Numbered from the stretch's first letter, positions 35,258 through 42,913 are shown. The stretch is DNA of 55,429 bases from Phycisphaerae bacterium (GCA_026386845.1 JAPLMW010000036.1:1-55429), one strand, 5' to 3'. Notes: generated by a model from the sequence alone, not told the origin. Made by a program: numbers and translations.

Positions 35258-35328
35258 GCGGGCGTAGCTTAATGGCAAAGCTCCAGCCTTCCAAGCTGGT
35301 TATGTGAGTTCGATTCTCATCGCCCGCT
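35258..35328 (+). tRNA. tRNA-Gly (TCC)
   Basis: A 71-nt tRNA. Acceptor GCGGGCG pairs with CGCCCGC; discriminator T. The anticodon stem CCAGC/GCTGG encloses CTTCCAA, giving anticodon TCC for GGA. The T loop is GAGTTCGATTCTC. CCA is not encoded. The capsid-carrying element starts about 150 bases downstream, but no duplicated tRNA 3' end was found at its far side. Confidence 0.95.
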
Positions 35329-35482
35329 TTAAAAACAAACCCTTGTGTTAATATAGGCAATTTGAATAAACTTTACCGATTGTAAACCGCAAGGCTATAT
35401 GGCAATTCTGGGATTCGACGGGGAGCGGCGGTAAATCATGGGAAAAATAAGGAGTTATGAGATATTGCGAGGGATTTCCTAT

Positions 35483-35537
35483 ATGGCACACATTGCAGGT
35501 TTTGCCAATTCTGCGCATCTATATGGCACACAATTAC
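35483..35537 (+). repeat. Left end repeats of the capsid-carrying element
   Basis: ATGGCACACATTGC at 35483-35496, TCTGCGCATC at 35510-35519 and ATGGCACACAATTAC at 35523-35537. A weaker outer copy (ATATGGCAATTCTG) lies at 35397-35410. The order TCTGCGCATC, 3-base gap, ATGGCACACA is mirrored at the right end. Confidence 0.75.
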
Positions 35538-35592
35538 AAACCATTTAAAAGTCGTTTAAAAGCACGCCGTTGGGCGTATAAGTCAAAATCGA

Positions 35593-35626
35593 GCGCTCCA
35601 CCTTATGACGATTATAAGGTGTGCGC
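35593..35626. repeat. Long hairpin inside the left end of the element
   Basis: The 8-bp stem CACCTTAT/ATAAGGTG (35599-35606 with 35614-35621) is extended by GCGC on both sides. It is preceded by an ACGCC/GGCGT hairpin near 35563 and followed by more GTGCGC words. Such clusters can mark replication or recombination sites, but no such role is shown. Confidence 0.5.
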
Positions 35627-35909
35627 TGTGCGCCAAACGTGCGCTAATATCGGACAAAATAGGTCATTCATCTGTTAAGATGGATTGAGTTTTTGGGAAG
35701 ATAGAAAAGATGTTAGATGCCCAGTGAATAAAGGCCAAAATTTTTATAAATTTTTTTTAGGCGTTAAAATAGGTGGTTTTAATAAGCTAAATCTATTAGC
35801 AAAGTCTTAATAAGTGATACAAAGTATAGATAATCAATCAAAGTTTAAGGTCTTTTGCTATTTAGGGTGTTTTAGTGTTTTTTGGTGTATTTTAGTGTTT
35901 TTTTGTATT

Positions 35910-36413
35910 TTAGATTTTTTCGCCAAACGGTTTTAATGCCTCATTTATTGCGTCTGTAACGGCCTTATATTCTGCGTGTAAATCTTCAATTTTCTTTTGT
36001 TCTTTCTCTAAATTTAAAAATGCCTGGGTTTGTTCTACGCCCACAGGCAAATTGTGCATTACGGCCTCAGTGGTTTGCTGACGTATTTTAGTACGTCGCT
36101 CCTCTATCTCTTGTATCTTATTTGTTATGGTTGATAAATAACTGTAAACAAAAGGTTTGAGGGCTTTTACGGCCTCTGTTGTGCCGGGCGAAAGTTTACC
36201 TGTTATAAGCCAATGAAGGTCTATATCGAGGATTTCGGCTATCTTTTCAAGTGCTGGAACGTTTGGAAAACTCTTACTGCTTTCATATCGAGATATTTGG
36301 CTTGGATTGCTTAGGTTGAGTTTTTTTGCAAAATCGGCACTGCTCAAACCACGTTTTTTGCGGATTATCCTTAATCTTCCCGAAAAATTGTTATTTTTTT
36401 GAGAATTGTTCAT
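35910..36413 (-). CDS. Xre-family phage-type repressor
   Basis: A 167-residue regulator. The N-terminal helix-turn-helix covers residues 12-68: 'LRIIRKKRGLSSADFAKKLNLSNPSQISRYESSKSFPNVPALEKIAEIL', a typical HTH_3 domain. The C-terminal half is a helical, coiled-coil-prone region, probably for oligomerisation; there is no S24 peptidase motif, so induction by RecA-style self-cleavage is not expected. AAGG stands five bases before the ATG. It is divergent from the element's structural genes, and the shared 89-base intergenic region carries a near-consensus promoter and an operator-like palindrome. It likely represses the element. Confidence 0.85.
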   Translation of the reverse strand: MNNSQKNNNFSGRLRIIRKKRGLSSADFAKKLNLSNPSQISRYESSKSFPNVPALEKIAEILDIDLHWLITGKLSPGTTEAVKALKPFVYSYLSTITNKIQEIEERRTKIRQQTTEAVMHNLPVGVEQTQAFLNLEKEQKKIEDLHAEYKAVTDAINEALKPFGEKI

Positions 36414-36420
36414 TTTCGCC

Positions 36421-36472
36421 TTGACATCTATGAATTAACTCCGCATAATATGCCGATATATGCTTAATCGGC
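36421..36472 (+). promoter_or_regulatory. Near-consensus promoter and operator-like palindrome of the element
   Basis: TTGACA (36421-36426), a 17-base spacer and CATAAT (36444-36449) form a sigma-70-type promoter reading toward the structural genes. Right behind it, GCCGAT (36452-36457) and ATCGGC (36467-36472) form a 21-base dyad, placed where a bound Xre repressor would block transcription. Confidence 0.7.
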
Positions 36473-36502
36473 AGAAAACATTTAAAACATTTAGGACTTA
36501 AT

Positions 36503-36682
36503 ATGGCACGAACAAAGATAGGAACTCCAGTTAAAGCCTTTCGCGTTACGGACGCTGCTGCCGTAAAACTTATCAATAAAAGAGCCGCTGTCGAGTCGCG
36601 TTCGGCGGCCAATGCCGCCGCTATAACAATTATTGAATCCTTAAGTCGGCAAGGTAAACCGCCGAAAAAGTCTAATCACTAA
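36503..36682 (+). CDS. Small ribbon-helix-helix-like protein, 59 aa
   Basis: A short gene with AGGA six to seven bases before its ATG, the first gene behind the element promoter. The product reads 'MARTKIGTPVKAFRVTDAAA' and continues through a likely helix ('VKLINKRAAVESRSAANAAA') into 'ITIIESL' and a basic tail. A short strand followed by two helices fits an Arc/MetJ-type ribbon-helix-helix DNA-binding protein, but the match is by pattern only. It would suit a second regulator of the element. Confidence 0.6.
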   Translation: MARTKIGTPVKAFRVTDAAAVKLINKRAAVESRSAANAAAITIIESLSRQGKPPKKSNH

Positions 36683-36754
36683 GTGTTGCTCTTACAAGAG
36701 AAAACAGAATGAATTTTTCTACTGAGCCATATAAAAAAAATTAAGGAGAAAAAA

Positions 36755-37150
36755 ATGAAAACCGAATCAGAAAAATTAGACCATTATTTTGAGCAAGTCA
36801 AAGACAATCTCGAAGTCTATGCTGCGCCATGTCAGCGATTAATAATACTGCATGTAAGCAAAGGCTCAAAACCCAGGAAAGATATATCCAGGGATATAAC
36901 TTATGCCGTCGGAAAACTTAAAAAGTTGTTTGACGGCTGCAAGGTTTCTTTTCGCAACAAGGTTTTGTTTATGTATTTAATAAATGTCCTGCCGAAGCTG
37001 GAAGAAAAATACAACAAAGAGGTGGCGATACAGGATGCAACCGATGAATTATTAAATCTAACCATAGGCAAAACTGTACAGCAGATAAAGGCTATGATTG
37101 AAATGCTTAAGGCAAACGGTTTTGCCAAAAAATATAAAAAGTGTGGTTAA
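36755..37150 (+). CDS. Hypothetical element protein, 131 aa
   Basis: Not recognised. It has a strong ribosome site (AAGGAG seven bases before ATG). The protein is soluble and mostly helical, with many Lys, including 'DISRDITYAVGKLKKLFDGC' and 'KTVQQIKAMIEMLKANGFAKKYKK'. It lies between the small regulator and the prohead protease, where phages often carry terminase or portal genes, but its size and sequence fit neither. The stop is 20 bases before the protease start. Confidence 0.75.
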   Translation: MKTESEKLDHYFEQVKDNLEVYAAPCQRLIILHVSKGSKPRKDISRDITYAVGKLKKLFDGCKVSFRNKVLFMYLINVLPKLEEKYNKEVAIQDATDELLNLTIGKTVQQIKAMIEMLKANGFAKKYKKCG

Positions 37151-37169
37151 TTTACAGGAGTCGAGCGAA

Positions 37170-37949
37170 ATGGAATTTGCTGAACTTGTTCAAAGTAAAA
37201 AGGATTTTAAAAGTAAAAAAACTCTCAACGTCAAGCAATTTGAGTCGGCGTTATCCGTTAAAGCGGTTGACATCGAAAAACGAACAATCAGAGTTTTGGC
37301 AAGTAACGCCGATTTAGACCGAGACGGCGAGAGGATTTTACCAGAGGCTTTTAAAAACAGTCTGGACATTTTCAAGAGCAATCCCGTTATACTTGCGGCT
37401 CATTCGCATCGGCTTGATAGTGGAAATTCACCTGTTGTCGGACGTGCCATAAATATATGGATAAATGAAGGTCTTTGGGTTGTTATTGAATTTGCGAAAA
37501 CAAATTTAGCTGAGGAGTATTGGCAGCTTTATCGTGATGGATTCCAGAAGGCCGTTTCTATCGGTTTTGCTCCGCTTGCCTGGAGCGATACCAACGAAAA
37601 CGGCAAATCAGTAAGGATATTCTCAGCAGTCGAGCTTTTTGAAATCAGCCTGGTTGCTGTTGGGAGTAACCGAGCAGCTCTGTCAAAATCTAAGCAGGGT
37701 AAAGTTGACTGGCTGACAGACAAAAAAATTCTCGATGAAATAAAAAAGCAAAATCCCGATTTTGAAAAAGACAGCAATGAATTTGCCGAGTGTCTCCTGG
37801 GCGTTAATGAAGACGGCGAAACGGCTGAAATCGACGAGCCTGGTTGCGGCGAACAATCAGGCGACAGTCGATTTGAATTAGCCAAAACAGTACATCCACA
37901 AGGCAATTACGAAGATAACGAATTTGTTCGATTAGTAACCAAACGATGA
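37170..37949 (+). CDS. HK97-family prohead protease
   Basis: A 259-residue serine protease of the HK97 prohead type, which trims capsid scaffold during head maturation. 'ILAAHSHRLDSGNSPVVGRA' near residue 72 carries the catalytic His, 'KAVSIGFAPLAW' near 128 the catalytic Ser, and 'FEISLVAVGSNRAAL' near 155 is the usual conserved strand. The C-terminal 80 residues are acidic and probably cleaved or disordered. Start: the ATG at 37170 with AGGAG nine bases upstream, not the earlier in-frame ATG at 37098, which lies inside the previous gene. The capsid gene follows, as in HK97-like phages. Confidence 0.85.
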   Translation: MEFAELVQSKKDFKSKKTLNVKQFESALSVKAVDIEKRTIRVLASNADLDRDGERILPEAFKNSLDIFKSNPVILAAHSHRLDSGNSPVVGRAINIWINEGLWVVIEFAKTNLAEEYWQLYRDGFQKAVSIGFAPLAWSDTNENGKSVRIFSAVELFEISLVAVGSNRAALSKSKQGKVDWLTDKKILDEIKKQNPDFEKDSNEFAECLLGVNEDGETAEIDEPGCGEQSGDSRFELAKTVHPQGNYEDNEFVRLVTKR

Positions 37950-37955
37950 TAAAAA

Positions 37956-38048
37956 ATGCTGAAGATGTCGGTAATGTTCGGTATGAAGCTGGCGCCTCAC
38001 CGCTGCGATTACTGTGTTGCCGATATTGTGAGTCCAGGAAATGCTTAG
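37956..38048 (+). CDS. Possible small Cys-containing protein, 30 aa
   Basis: An open frame between protease and capsid gene encodes 'MLKMSVMFGMKLAPHRCDYC' and ten more residues. The CxxC with a nearby His could bind a metal. There is no clear ribosome site, and the length makes chance likely. I know no matching family. Confidence 0.25.
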   Translation: MLKMSVMFGMKLAPHRCDYCVADIVSPGNA

Positions 38049-38084
38049 TTATTAATCGGCCATGATTTTTTCTCCTGTTTTCGG

Positions 38085-38109
38085 GGGCGGGTGTGTGCCC
38101 GCCCTTTTT
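38085..38109 (+). terminator. Rho-independent terminator between protease and capsid genes
   Basis: The stem GGGCGGG/CCCGCCC (38085-38091 with 38098-38104), a 6-base loop and then TTTTT form a textbook terminator. Placed before the capsid gene, it should uncouple capsid from protease transcription, or act as a partial stop that sets their ratio. Confidence 0.85.
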
Positions 38110-38145
38110 AAAATGTAATTAAACTTGATTTAATGAGGTAACAAA

Positions 38146-39330
38146 ATGCCACCAGTAACATTTGAAGATAAAGTCGCCAAAGGCTTCGAGGCCGCAGGCG
38201 AAAGAATGAATAGTATTGATATGAACGTCAAGGAAATAGAGGCCTGTTACAAAACACTGACAGCGCAGTTTGCGCGTTACGGCAAAGCTCTTATTTCCGG
38301 CACAATGGACGGTAAAGGTTATCCAGGCTTTTGGCCGAATGAAGGTATGGCTAAAGAATTTGGCATGCACGTATTGAGGGTTATCGGCGCCAAAATAAAA
38401 ACTGGGGGTATGAGCACAATCGACCAGGGCAGCAATTTAGTACCAACAGAGCTTTCCAACTGGATTATTCAGAAACTTGGCACTTATGGCAAGTTCAGAA
38501 AATACGCTACAAAGGTTCAGATGGGCAGCAGTTCTCAGATAGTTCCAAAAGTAACCGCCGACCTGACTATTTTCTGCCCTGGTGAAAAAAACACAATCGT
38601 AGCAAGTGATGTAAATGTCGGTGCAGTTACACTAACCCCCCGAAAATTTGCCTGTCTTACTGCTATCAGCCGAGAACTCGAAGAGGACACCGCAATCGGT
38701 ATCGGCGAAATAGTCGGTATTTCCGTAGCGCGTTCGATGGCAAAAAAAGAAGATGCAATCGGCTTTACGGGCGATGGTACTGAGGAATTTTTCGGAATGA
38801 CGGGTATTGTTGCCTCTCTATTGGGAGTTGCTGATGCTGTAGAAGATATTCCAGGCCTGATTATTGGCAGCGGCAATGCTTATTCAGAATTGGTACTCAA
38901 AGACTTTCGCAACGTAGTCGGTATATTGCCGGACGATGCGGACGATAATGCCCGATGGTATATGAATAAGAAATTTTACTACAGCGTTGTTTATCCCCTG
39001 GCCGAAGCGGCAGGTGTCGCAAGCATCTTTGAGATACTTTCAAACATTAAAGGCAGATTTTTGTTAGGCTATCCGGTTGAGTTTATAAGCGCCATGCCTG
39101 CAAAAGAAGCCGATAGTCAAATCTGTGCGGTTCTCGGCGATTTGGAGCTCGGAGCAATGTTAGGTGAGCGTCGTCAACTTGAAATTGCCAGAAGCGAGGA
39201 CGTCTTTTTTGTCAATGATATGGTTGCTCTTCGCGGCTCTGAAAGAATAGACGTATCAGCGCACGGCGTCGGCGATAAAGATGAGCCTGGGGCAATCGTA
39301 GGCCTGATTACGGCAGCCGCTCAAGGTTAA
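38146..39330 (+). CDS. HK97-fold major capsid protein
   Basis: A 394-residue phage capsid protein of the HK97 fold. A short N-terminal helical region (residues 1-100) would be the scaffold-like delta domain. The body starts near 'STIDQGSNLVPTELSNWIIQKLG' and includes 'QIVPKVTADLTIFCPGE', 'TLTPRKFACLTAISRELEED' and 'GEIVGISVARSMAKKEDAIGFTGDGTEEFFGMTGI', all typical of this fold, ending with the domain strand 'ARSEDVFFVNDMVALRGSERIDVSA'. It assembles into the icosahedral shell. The prohead protease is just upstream. No portal gene is visible, which is unusual for a capsid meant to package DNA. Confidence 0.88.
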   Translation: MPPVTFEDKVAKGFEAAGERMNSIDMNVKEIEACYKTLTAQFARYGKALISGTMDGKGYPGFWPNEGMAKEFGMHVLRVIGAKIKTGGMSTIDQGSNLVPTELSNWIIQKLGTYGKFRKYATKVQMGSSSQIVPKVTADLTIFCPGEKNTIVASDVNVGAVTLTPRKFACLTAISRELEEDTAIGIGEIVGISVARSMAKKEDAIGFTGDGTEEFFGMTGIVASLLGVADAVEDIPGLIIGSGNAYSELVLKDFRNVVGILPDDADDNARWYMNKKFYYSVVYPLAEAAGVASIFEILSNIKGRFLLGYPVEFISAMPAKEADSQICAVLGDLELGAMLGERRQLEIARSEDVFFVNDMVALRGSERIDVSAHGVGDKDEPGAIVGLITAAAQG

Positions 39331-39360
39331 TAATAAAAACAGTAAACTGTTCATATTACA

Positions 39361-39410
39361 CCTGCCGTTTGGATTTATCGTAGAACTTCAGGTCCAGACG
39401 GCAGGCTTTT
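39361..39410 (+). terminator. Rho-independent terminator after the capsid gene
   Basis: A 13-bp stem with one G-U pair (39361-39373 with 39393-39405, CCTGCCGTTTGGA) is followed by CTTTT. It ends the capsid transcript 30 bases after the stop. Confidence 0.75.
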
Positions 39411-39434
39411 ATAAAATGATTTTGGAAATATAAA

Positions 39435-41057
39435 ATGTCGGACAAAGACATTAACATCCACGTTCGAGCGAAGGATACTGCCGAAACCAAACGGCAAATC
39501 GACGAGACCACATCATCTATGTATGATTTATGGAAGGCAACGGGGGAAGGCGCCAAACAAGCCGGCGACGGCACAGAAAAGGCAACTGAAAAATTAGGGT
39601 TTATGGGGCGTACCCTTGAAAGCTTAAAACGCCAGGCCTTAGGTTTTATTTCCGGATTTGTCGGATTAGCGGCAGTTGTAACGCTTGTCAATGAACTCGC
39701 TAATGGCCTGAAACGTGTACAGGAATTGCAAAAGGCAACTTATGAAAAAGGGCTTGATTATTCTGAATTAGGTCAGAGGCTTGCGTTCCAGGCGGGAGCT
39801 CCTGGCAAACAACAATATTTTGCCGAACAAATAGCAGGGATTCAACGAGCAGGTTTAATAGCCGACAAACAGACGGCATATCAACTGCTAAGCTCTGCCG
39901 ATACTACTTACAAATCCCTGGGGGGCATTAAAAATCCGAAAATTTTATCATTAGCAAATGAACTTGCTCCGACCATCGGAGCGGCGGGGATGTCGCAAGG
40001 GGAAATCAAAAGCCTTTTCGAGCTTGCAGAAAAGGTAAAAATTGCCCCGACAGCCGAGGCATATAAAAAACTAATGGCAGAAGCCAAAACCGCTGCCGAT
40101 ATTTCAAAAACAACAATGGGAGAATTTATAACCGGCTTTGAAGGGGCAACTGCCGGATATTTAGCCAAAGGCGGCACACTAGAAACGGCAATGAGTACTT
40201 ATTCGGCTCTCAGGTCTGTTACGGGCAGCGAAGAGGCTGCCGCATCTATTTTCAAACTGGTTGTTAAATTATCAGAAGGCGGGAATAAAAAATTTACAGG
40301 AAAAATCGAACGCAAATTAGGCGTTCAATGGGAAAAGCTTAATGAGGACCAGCAGCTGGACTCGTTTTTGCGATATCTCAATACTTTGCCGCAATCAGAG
40401 GTAACGCAGATTTTAGCAGAACAAGGGGTTCAAGGGGCTGGCAAAATAGGGTTGCTGGCAACGCCTGAGGCACAGCAAGTATTTAAAACAACTCAACAGA
40501 AAATTACAGTTTCAAACACTGAAGAATTAAATCAGCAGACAAAAGCATATCGCGATTCGATGCTGGGGAAAAAGATAGCAATCAAAACCAAATACGCAGA
40601 AAAGGCTGTTCAAGAAGCGCCGGAATTTGCAACATGGCAGGAAAAAAAAGATGAAATACAAAACCAGTTTGAAGAAGCCCAAAAACACGGCAAGGATTCA
40701 TTGTTAATTAACGACAAAATTGAAGCTTCTGTAATGATGCTTAAACAAGAGGCAGAGGATATAAAGCAGTATATGAAAACCGTGCCTAAAGGCAGCAAGC
40801 AATGGAAAGAGGCTCAAGAATTACTATCAGACGTTCAATCCGATATCGGTACAACTTCCGGATTTATAGCACAAGGATTGGCTGAAATTCCTTCTAATCC
40901 GCCGTTTGTAGAAAATGTTACTCAGAGATATTATAATAGACTCGAAGGTATTAAAGCAGAGCCGAATCAGGTTGTTATAAATAATAATTACGGCGATACG
41001 ATTAATCCGGCAGTCGGCGCAATAGATGTAAATAGGCATGACCCGAATGCGAGGTGA
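39435..41057 (+). CDS. Tape-measure-like protein, 540 aa
   Basis: The N-terminus 'DINIHVRAKDTAETKRQIDE' followed by alternating Gly/Ala-rich helices matches the opening of phage tape-measure proteins, which set tail length and help DNA entry. A hydrophobic segment lies at about 70-92 ('ALGFISGFVGLAAVVTLV'), as in many tape-measure proteins. The middle is helical; the C-terminus ends in a polar tail. At 540 residues it is short for a tape measure, and no other tail gene is present, so it may have another structural role. No clear ribosome site precedes the ATG at 39435. Confidence 0.6.
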   Translation: MSDKDINIHVRAKDTAETKRQIDETTSSMYDLWKATGEGAKQAGDGTEKATEKLGFMGRTLESLKRQALGFISGFVGLAAVVTLVNELANGLKRVQELQKATYEKGLDYSELGQRLAFQAGAPGKQQYFAEQIAGIQRAGLIADKQTAYQLLSSADTTYKSLGGIKNPKILSLANELAPTIGAAGMSQGEIKSLFELAEKVKIAPTAEAYKKLMAEAKTAADISKTTMGEFITGFEGATAGYLAKGGTLETAMSTYSALRSVTGSEEAAASIFKLVVKLSEGGNKKFTGKIERKLGVQWEKLNEDQQLDSFLRYLNTLPQSEVTQILAEQGVQGAGKIGLLATPEAQQVFKTTQQKITVSNTEELNQQTKAYRDSMLGKKIAIKTKYAEKAVQEAPEFATWQEKKDEIQNQFEEAQKHGKDSLLINDKIEASVMMLKQEAEDIKQYMKTVPKGSKQWKEAQELLSDVQSDIGTTSGFIAQGLAEIPSNPPFVENVTQRYYNRLEGIKAEPNQVVINNNYGDTINPAVGAIDVNRHDPNAR

Positions 41058-41104
41058 AAAATAATAAATTATTCTCAGTCGGTGGACTTTGAATTAGGTA
41101 TGGA

Positions 41105-41126
41105 CAGGCTCACCTGTTTGAGCCTG
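41105..41126 (+). terminator. Hairpin after the tape-measure-like gene
   Basis: An 8-bp stem CAGGCTCA/TGAGCCTG with a 6-base loop, followed by AT-rich DNA and a second CAGATT/AATCTG hairpin. There is no real T-tract, so termination is only possible. Confidence 0.45.
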
Positions 41127-41188
41127 ATAATAATCAGATTTTAATCTGTTAATAATAAAGCCGTAAAAGATGTTTAAGACAGTAAAAA

Positions 41189-41722
41189 ATGCCTGAACCC
41201 AAAAAAACAAAATGTTGCACCAGGTGCGGAACAAGAAAACCTTTGAAGGCGTTTAGCAAAAATCGTCGGCAAAAAGACGGCCTGGCAGGTATTTGTAAAA
41301 AATGTCAAAAAAAATATGCAGCCGGAACACTTTTTACAAATCTCCCAAAATCAAGGGAAAACAATAGCCCCGTAAATCAAAAGGATTTGCTGGAAAGAAA
41401 CACTGTTGGAATAAATGACTATAAACAGATAAACAGCGTTCTTCGCGAAATGGCCGAATCGCAAATCGCAATCGACCGCGAAAATGCAGCCCTTGAAATA
41501 AAACTCAACCGTATAAAATCTGAATCAGCCGTATATATTGAGCCGGTAAAGTCTCATCAAATTACCTTACGGCTGATGCTCGAAACGTTTTTAAAGAAGA
41601 TTTTTTCAGATATTGAAAAGGCAAGCAGGTTATTTGAGTTCGGTATGATTTTTTGGAATAACGGCACGGTAAGCATAAACTTAAACACTGAATTGGCTGA
41701 GAATCGGATGGACAAGCCTTGA
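41189..41722 (+). CDS. Zinc-ribbon protein with Gam-like C-terminal half
   Basis: Residues 7-45 form a four-Cys zinc ribbon ('CCTRCGTRKPLKAFSKNRRQ', then 'GICKKCQ'), of the kind found in phage and HNH-associated proteins. Residues 85-170 resemble the Mu Gam fold: a long helix ('MAESQIAIDRENAALEIKLN'), a second helix, then a strand pair 'FEFGMIFWNNGTVSI' like the closing strands of Gam. Gam binds DNA ends and blocks host exonucleases. The resemblance is by pattern and needs a structure prediction to confirm. It is the first of three overlapping genes. Confidence 0.5.
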   Translation: MPEPKKTKCCTRCGTRKPLKAFSKNRRQKDGLAGICKKCQKKYAAGTLFTNLPKSRENNSPVNQKDLLERNTVGINDYKQINSVLREMAESQIAIDRENAALEIKLNRIKSESAVYIEPVKSHQITLRLMLETFLKKIFSDIEKASRLFEFGMIFWNNGTVSINLNTELAENRMDKP

Positions 41723-42204
41723 AAAATCAATCTCTATTCCCGGCATTGTTTGACTTTTTAAAGGCCGTTGTGGAATTCTTATTCACCCTTTTAAAAACAG
41801 TGTCAATCTTATTATTTATATGGTTGAGAAATTTTCTGATGATTCGTCTCGGCCTTTTGTCGTTTTTAATGCGATTCTCAAAAATTAACAGAGTGATGAA
41901 AAGATGTCGAACGAAAATCCATAAAACACTGAAAGCCGTTGAAGAATTAGATAATGCCCTGGTTGCTCATATTCGAGAGGCTTTTGAAAAAACGAAAACA
42001 GGGCAAAGAACCGTTAAAACGGATCCTAATCGCAGGCTTTATGCGGTATTGATTCCGACTAAAGAAGAAAATATTCAGCGGATAAAGAACGTTTTTGACT
42101 CTATGAATTATGAGGAAAAATTATTGAAACTTAATGAGCTTAATTATCTATTAAAAGACAATGCCCTAAAAACCCTCAAGCAATCTGTGAGTTTTTTAAA
42201 ATGA
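41719..42204 (+). CDS. Hypothetical element protein with N-terminal membrane segments, 161 aa
   Basis: Not recognised. Residues 5-52 are strongly hydrophobic ('FLKAVVEFLFTLLKTVSILLFIWL'), with one or two membrane helices, followed by basic and helical cytoplasmic parts. The start is a TTG that overlaps the upstream TGA (TTGA), so translation is coupled. The next gene overlaps its stop as ATGA. It could be a holin-like or membrane-anchoring element protein; nothing proves either. Confidence 0.65.
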   Translation: MKNQSLFPALFDFLKAVVEFLFTLLKTVSILLFIWLRNFLMIRLGLLSFLMRFSKINRVMKRCRTKIHKTLKAVEELDNALVAHIREAFEKTKTGQRTVKTDPNRRLYAVLIPTKEENIQRIKNVFDSMNYEEKLLKLNELNYLLKDNALKTLKQSVSFLK

Positions 42205-42623
42205 AAAATACAAACGAAAAGCCGTTAAAATATTCTTTGACCATAGATACCCCTTCTGGTAGATGTCAAATTGCAACGGAAAGCTGGCAGCTTTTAATTG
42301 AGTTGCTTGACCCCTTCGCTTCTACCGATACTCATCAAAATATGCATAACCTGGCTAAACGTGCCCAAATTGCTTACCACAAGAGCTACAAACGTGCCAA
42401 TTATGTAAGTCCGATAGTTCATAAGGATGGTTTGGAAATTCAGGTAATTATTTGTTATTTGCGGGGATGGAACGTATATAATACGGTTGACTGGCTTTTT
42501 CATAAAAAGAAACACAAAGCCTCTAAATCAGCAATCGGGCGATATTGGACGAGATTGCGAAAAATTGGTATTCTTCCTGTTCATAATTCAGGCAGAAACG
42601 ACAAAGGCAAAGATAAAGTATAA
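42201..42623 (+). CDS. Hypothetical element protein with possible HTH, 140 aa
   Basis: Not recognised. A beta-strand-like N-terminus ('LKYSLTIDTPSGRCQIATES') is followed by helices, and the C-terminal part 'KASKSAIGRYWTRLRKIGIL' could be a helix-turn-helix. It is the last gene of the element, overlapping the upstream stop by ATGA. About 120 bases separate its stop from the right end repeats. Confidence 0.65.
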   Translation: MKNTNEKPLKYSLTIDTPSGRCQIATESWQLLIELLDPFASTDTHQNMHNLAKRAQIAYHKSYKRANYVSPIVHKDGLEIQVIICYLRGWNVYNTVDWLFHKKKHKASKSAIGRYWTRLRKIGILPVHNSGRNDKGKDKV

Positions 42624-42745
42624 ATATATCCGGTTTTTATTGGTTAAATAAAAGGATTTTAAAGCCTTTTTAAAGTAGTTATATATTGGATTCATTATAT
42701 CCGCTTAAGGTGCTAAATAGCCCCCAGCGGAGATTTTATGCGCGG

Positions 42746-42779
42746 GCAATGTGTGCCATTTTGATGCGCAGAGTGCCAT
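42746..42779 (-). repeat. Right end repeats of the capsid-carrying element
   Basis: Read on the minus strand from outside inward: ATGGCAC (42773-42779), TCTGCGCATC (42763-42772), a 3-base gap, ATGGCACACATTGC (42746-42759). The last two words are exact inverted copies of the left-end words at 35510-35519 and 35483-35496. Confidence 0.75.
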
Positions 42780-42849
42780 TTAGGTCGGCGGTCTACAACA
42801 GTCCTATAAGAAAATTTTTACATTTTTTTGAAAAATTGGTTTTTTGTTT

Positions 42850-42906
42850 TGACTAAAGTGGGAGAGAGTGGTAAAGATTGGTACAGTTTAGTTAATGAAG
42901 TGGGAC
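42850..42906 (+). promoter_or_regulatory. mraZ promoter and MraZ operator
   Basis: TGGGA (42860), TGGTA (42870) and TGGTA (42880) repeat at exactly ten-base steps, with a further TGGGA at 42902. This is the layout known for MraZ operators in enterobacteria (TGGGN repeats separated by five bases). A TTGACT (42850) with TAAAGA 17 bases further overlaps them, so MraZ binding should repress the cluster. Confidence 0.7.
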
Positions 42907-42913
42907 AATAGCT

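Larger units (their letters stand above)
35480..42779. mobile_element. Putative mobile element with inverted ends and a capsid module
   Basis: About 7.3 kb bounded by inverted copies of two short words, ATGGCACACATTGC and TCTGCGCATC (details in the two end entries). Cargo: a divergent Xre repressor, a small RHH-like protein, a hypothetical protein, an HK97 prohead protease, a major capsid protein, a tape-measure-like protein, a zinc-ribbon/Gam-like protein and two unknowns. No integrase, transposase, terminase, portal or tail gene is visible, so it is either a satellite that relies on a helper or a decayed prophage. It sits between tRNA-Gly and mraZ. Exact ends and target duplication are not resolved. 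Confidence 0.7.

Noticed and set aside
35258-35328. tRNA-Gly as attachment site of the capsid-carrying element
   Set aside because: No copy of the tRNA 3' end was found near 42780 and no integrase is present; the inverted ends point to another mode of insertion.
35109-35360. Minus-strand open frame of 83 codons across tRNA-Gly
   Set aside because: It runs through the tRNA and the exact 64-bp duplication, and its peptide repeats accordingly; no gene is needed to explain it.
36391-36612. Minus-strand frame overlapping the Xre promoter region
   Set aside because: It overlaps the divergent promoter and the small RHH-like gene in the opposite sense and has no ribosome site.
39904-40177. Minus-strand frames within the tape-measure-like gene
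   Set aside because: Shadow frames of a helical, Ala/Lys-rich gene without ribosome sites.
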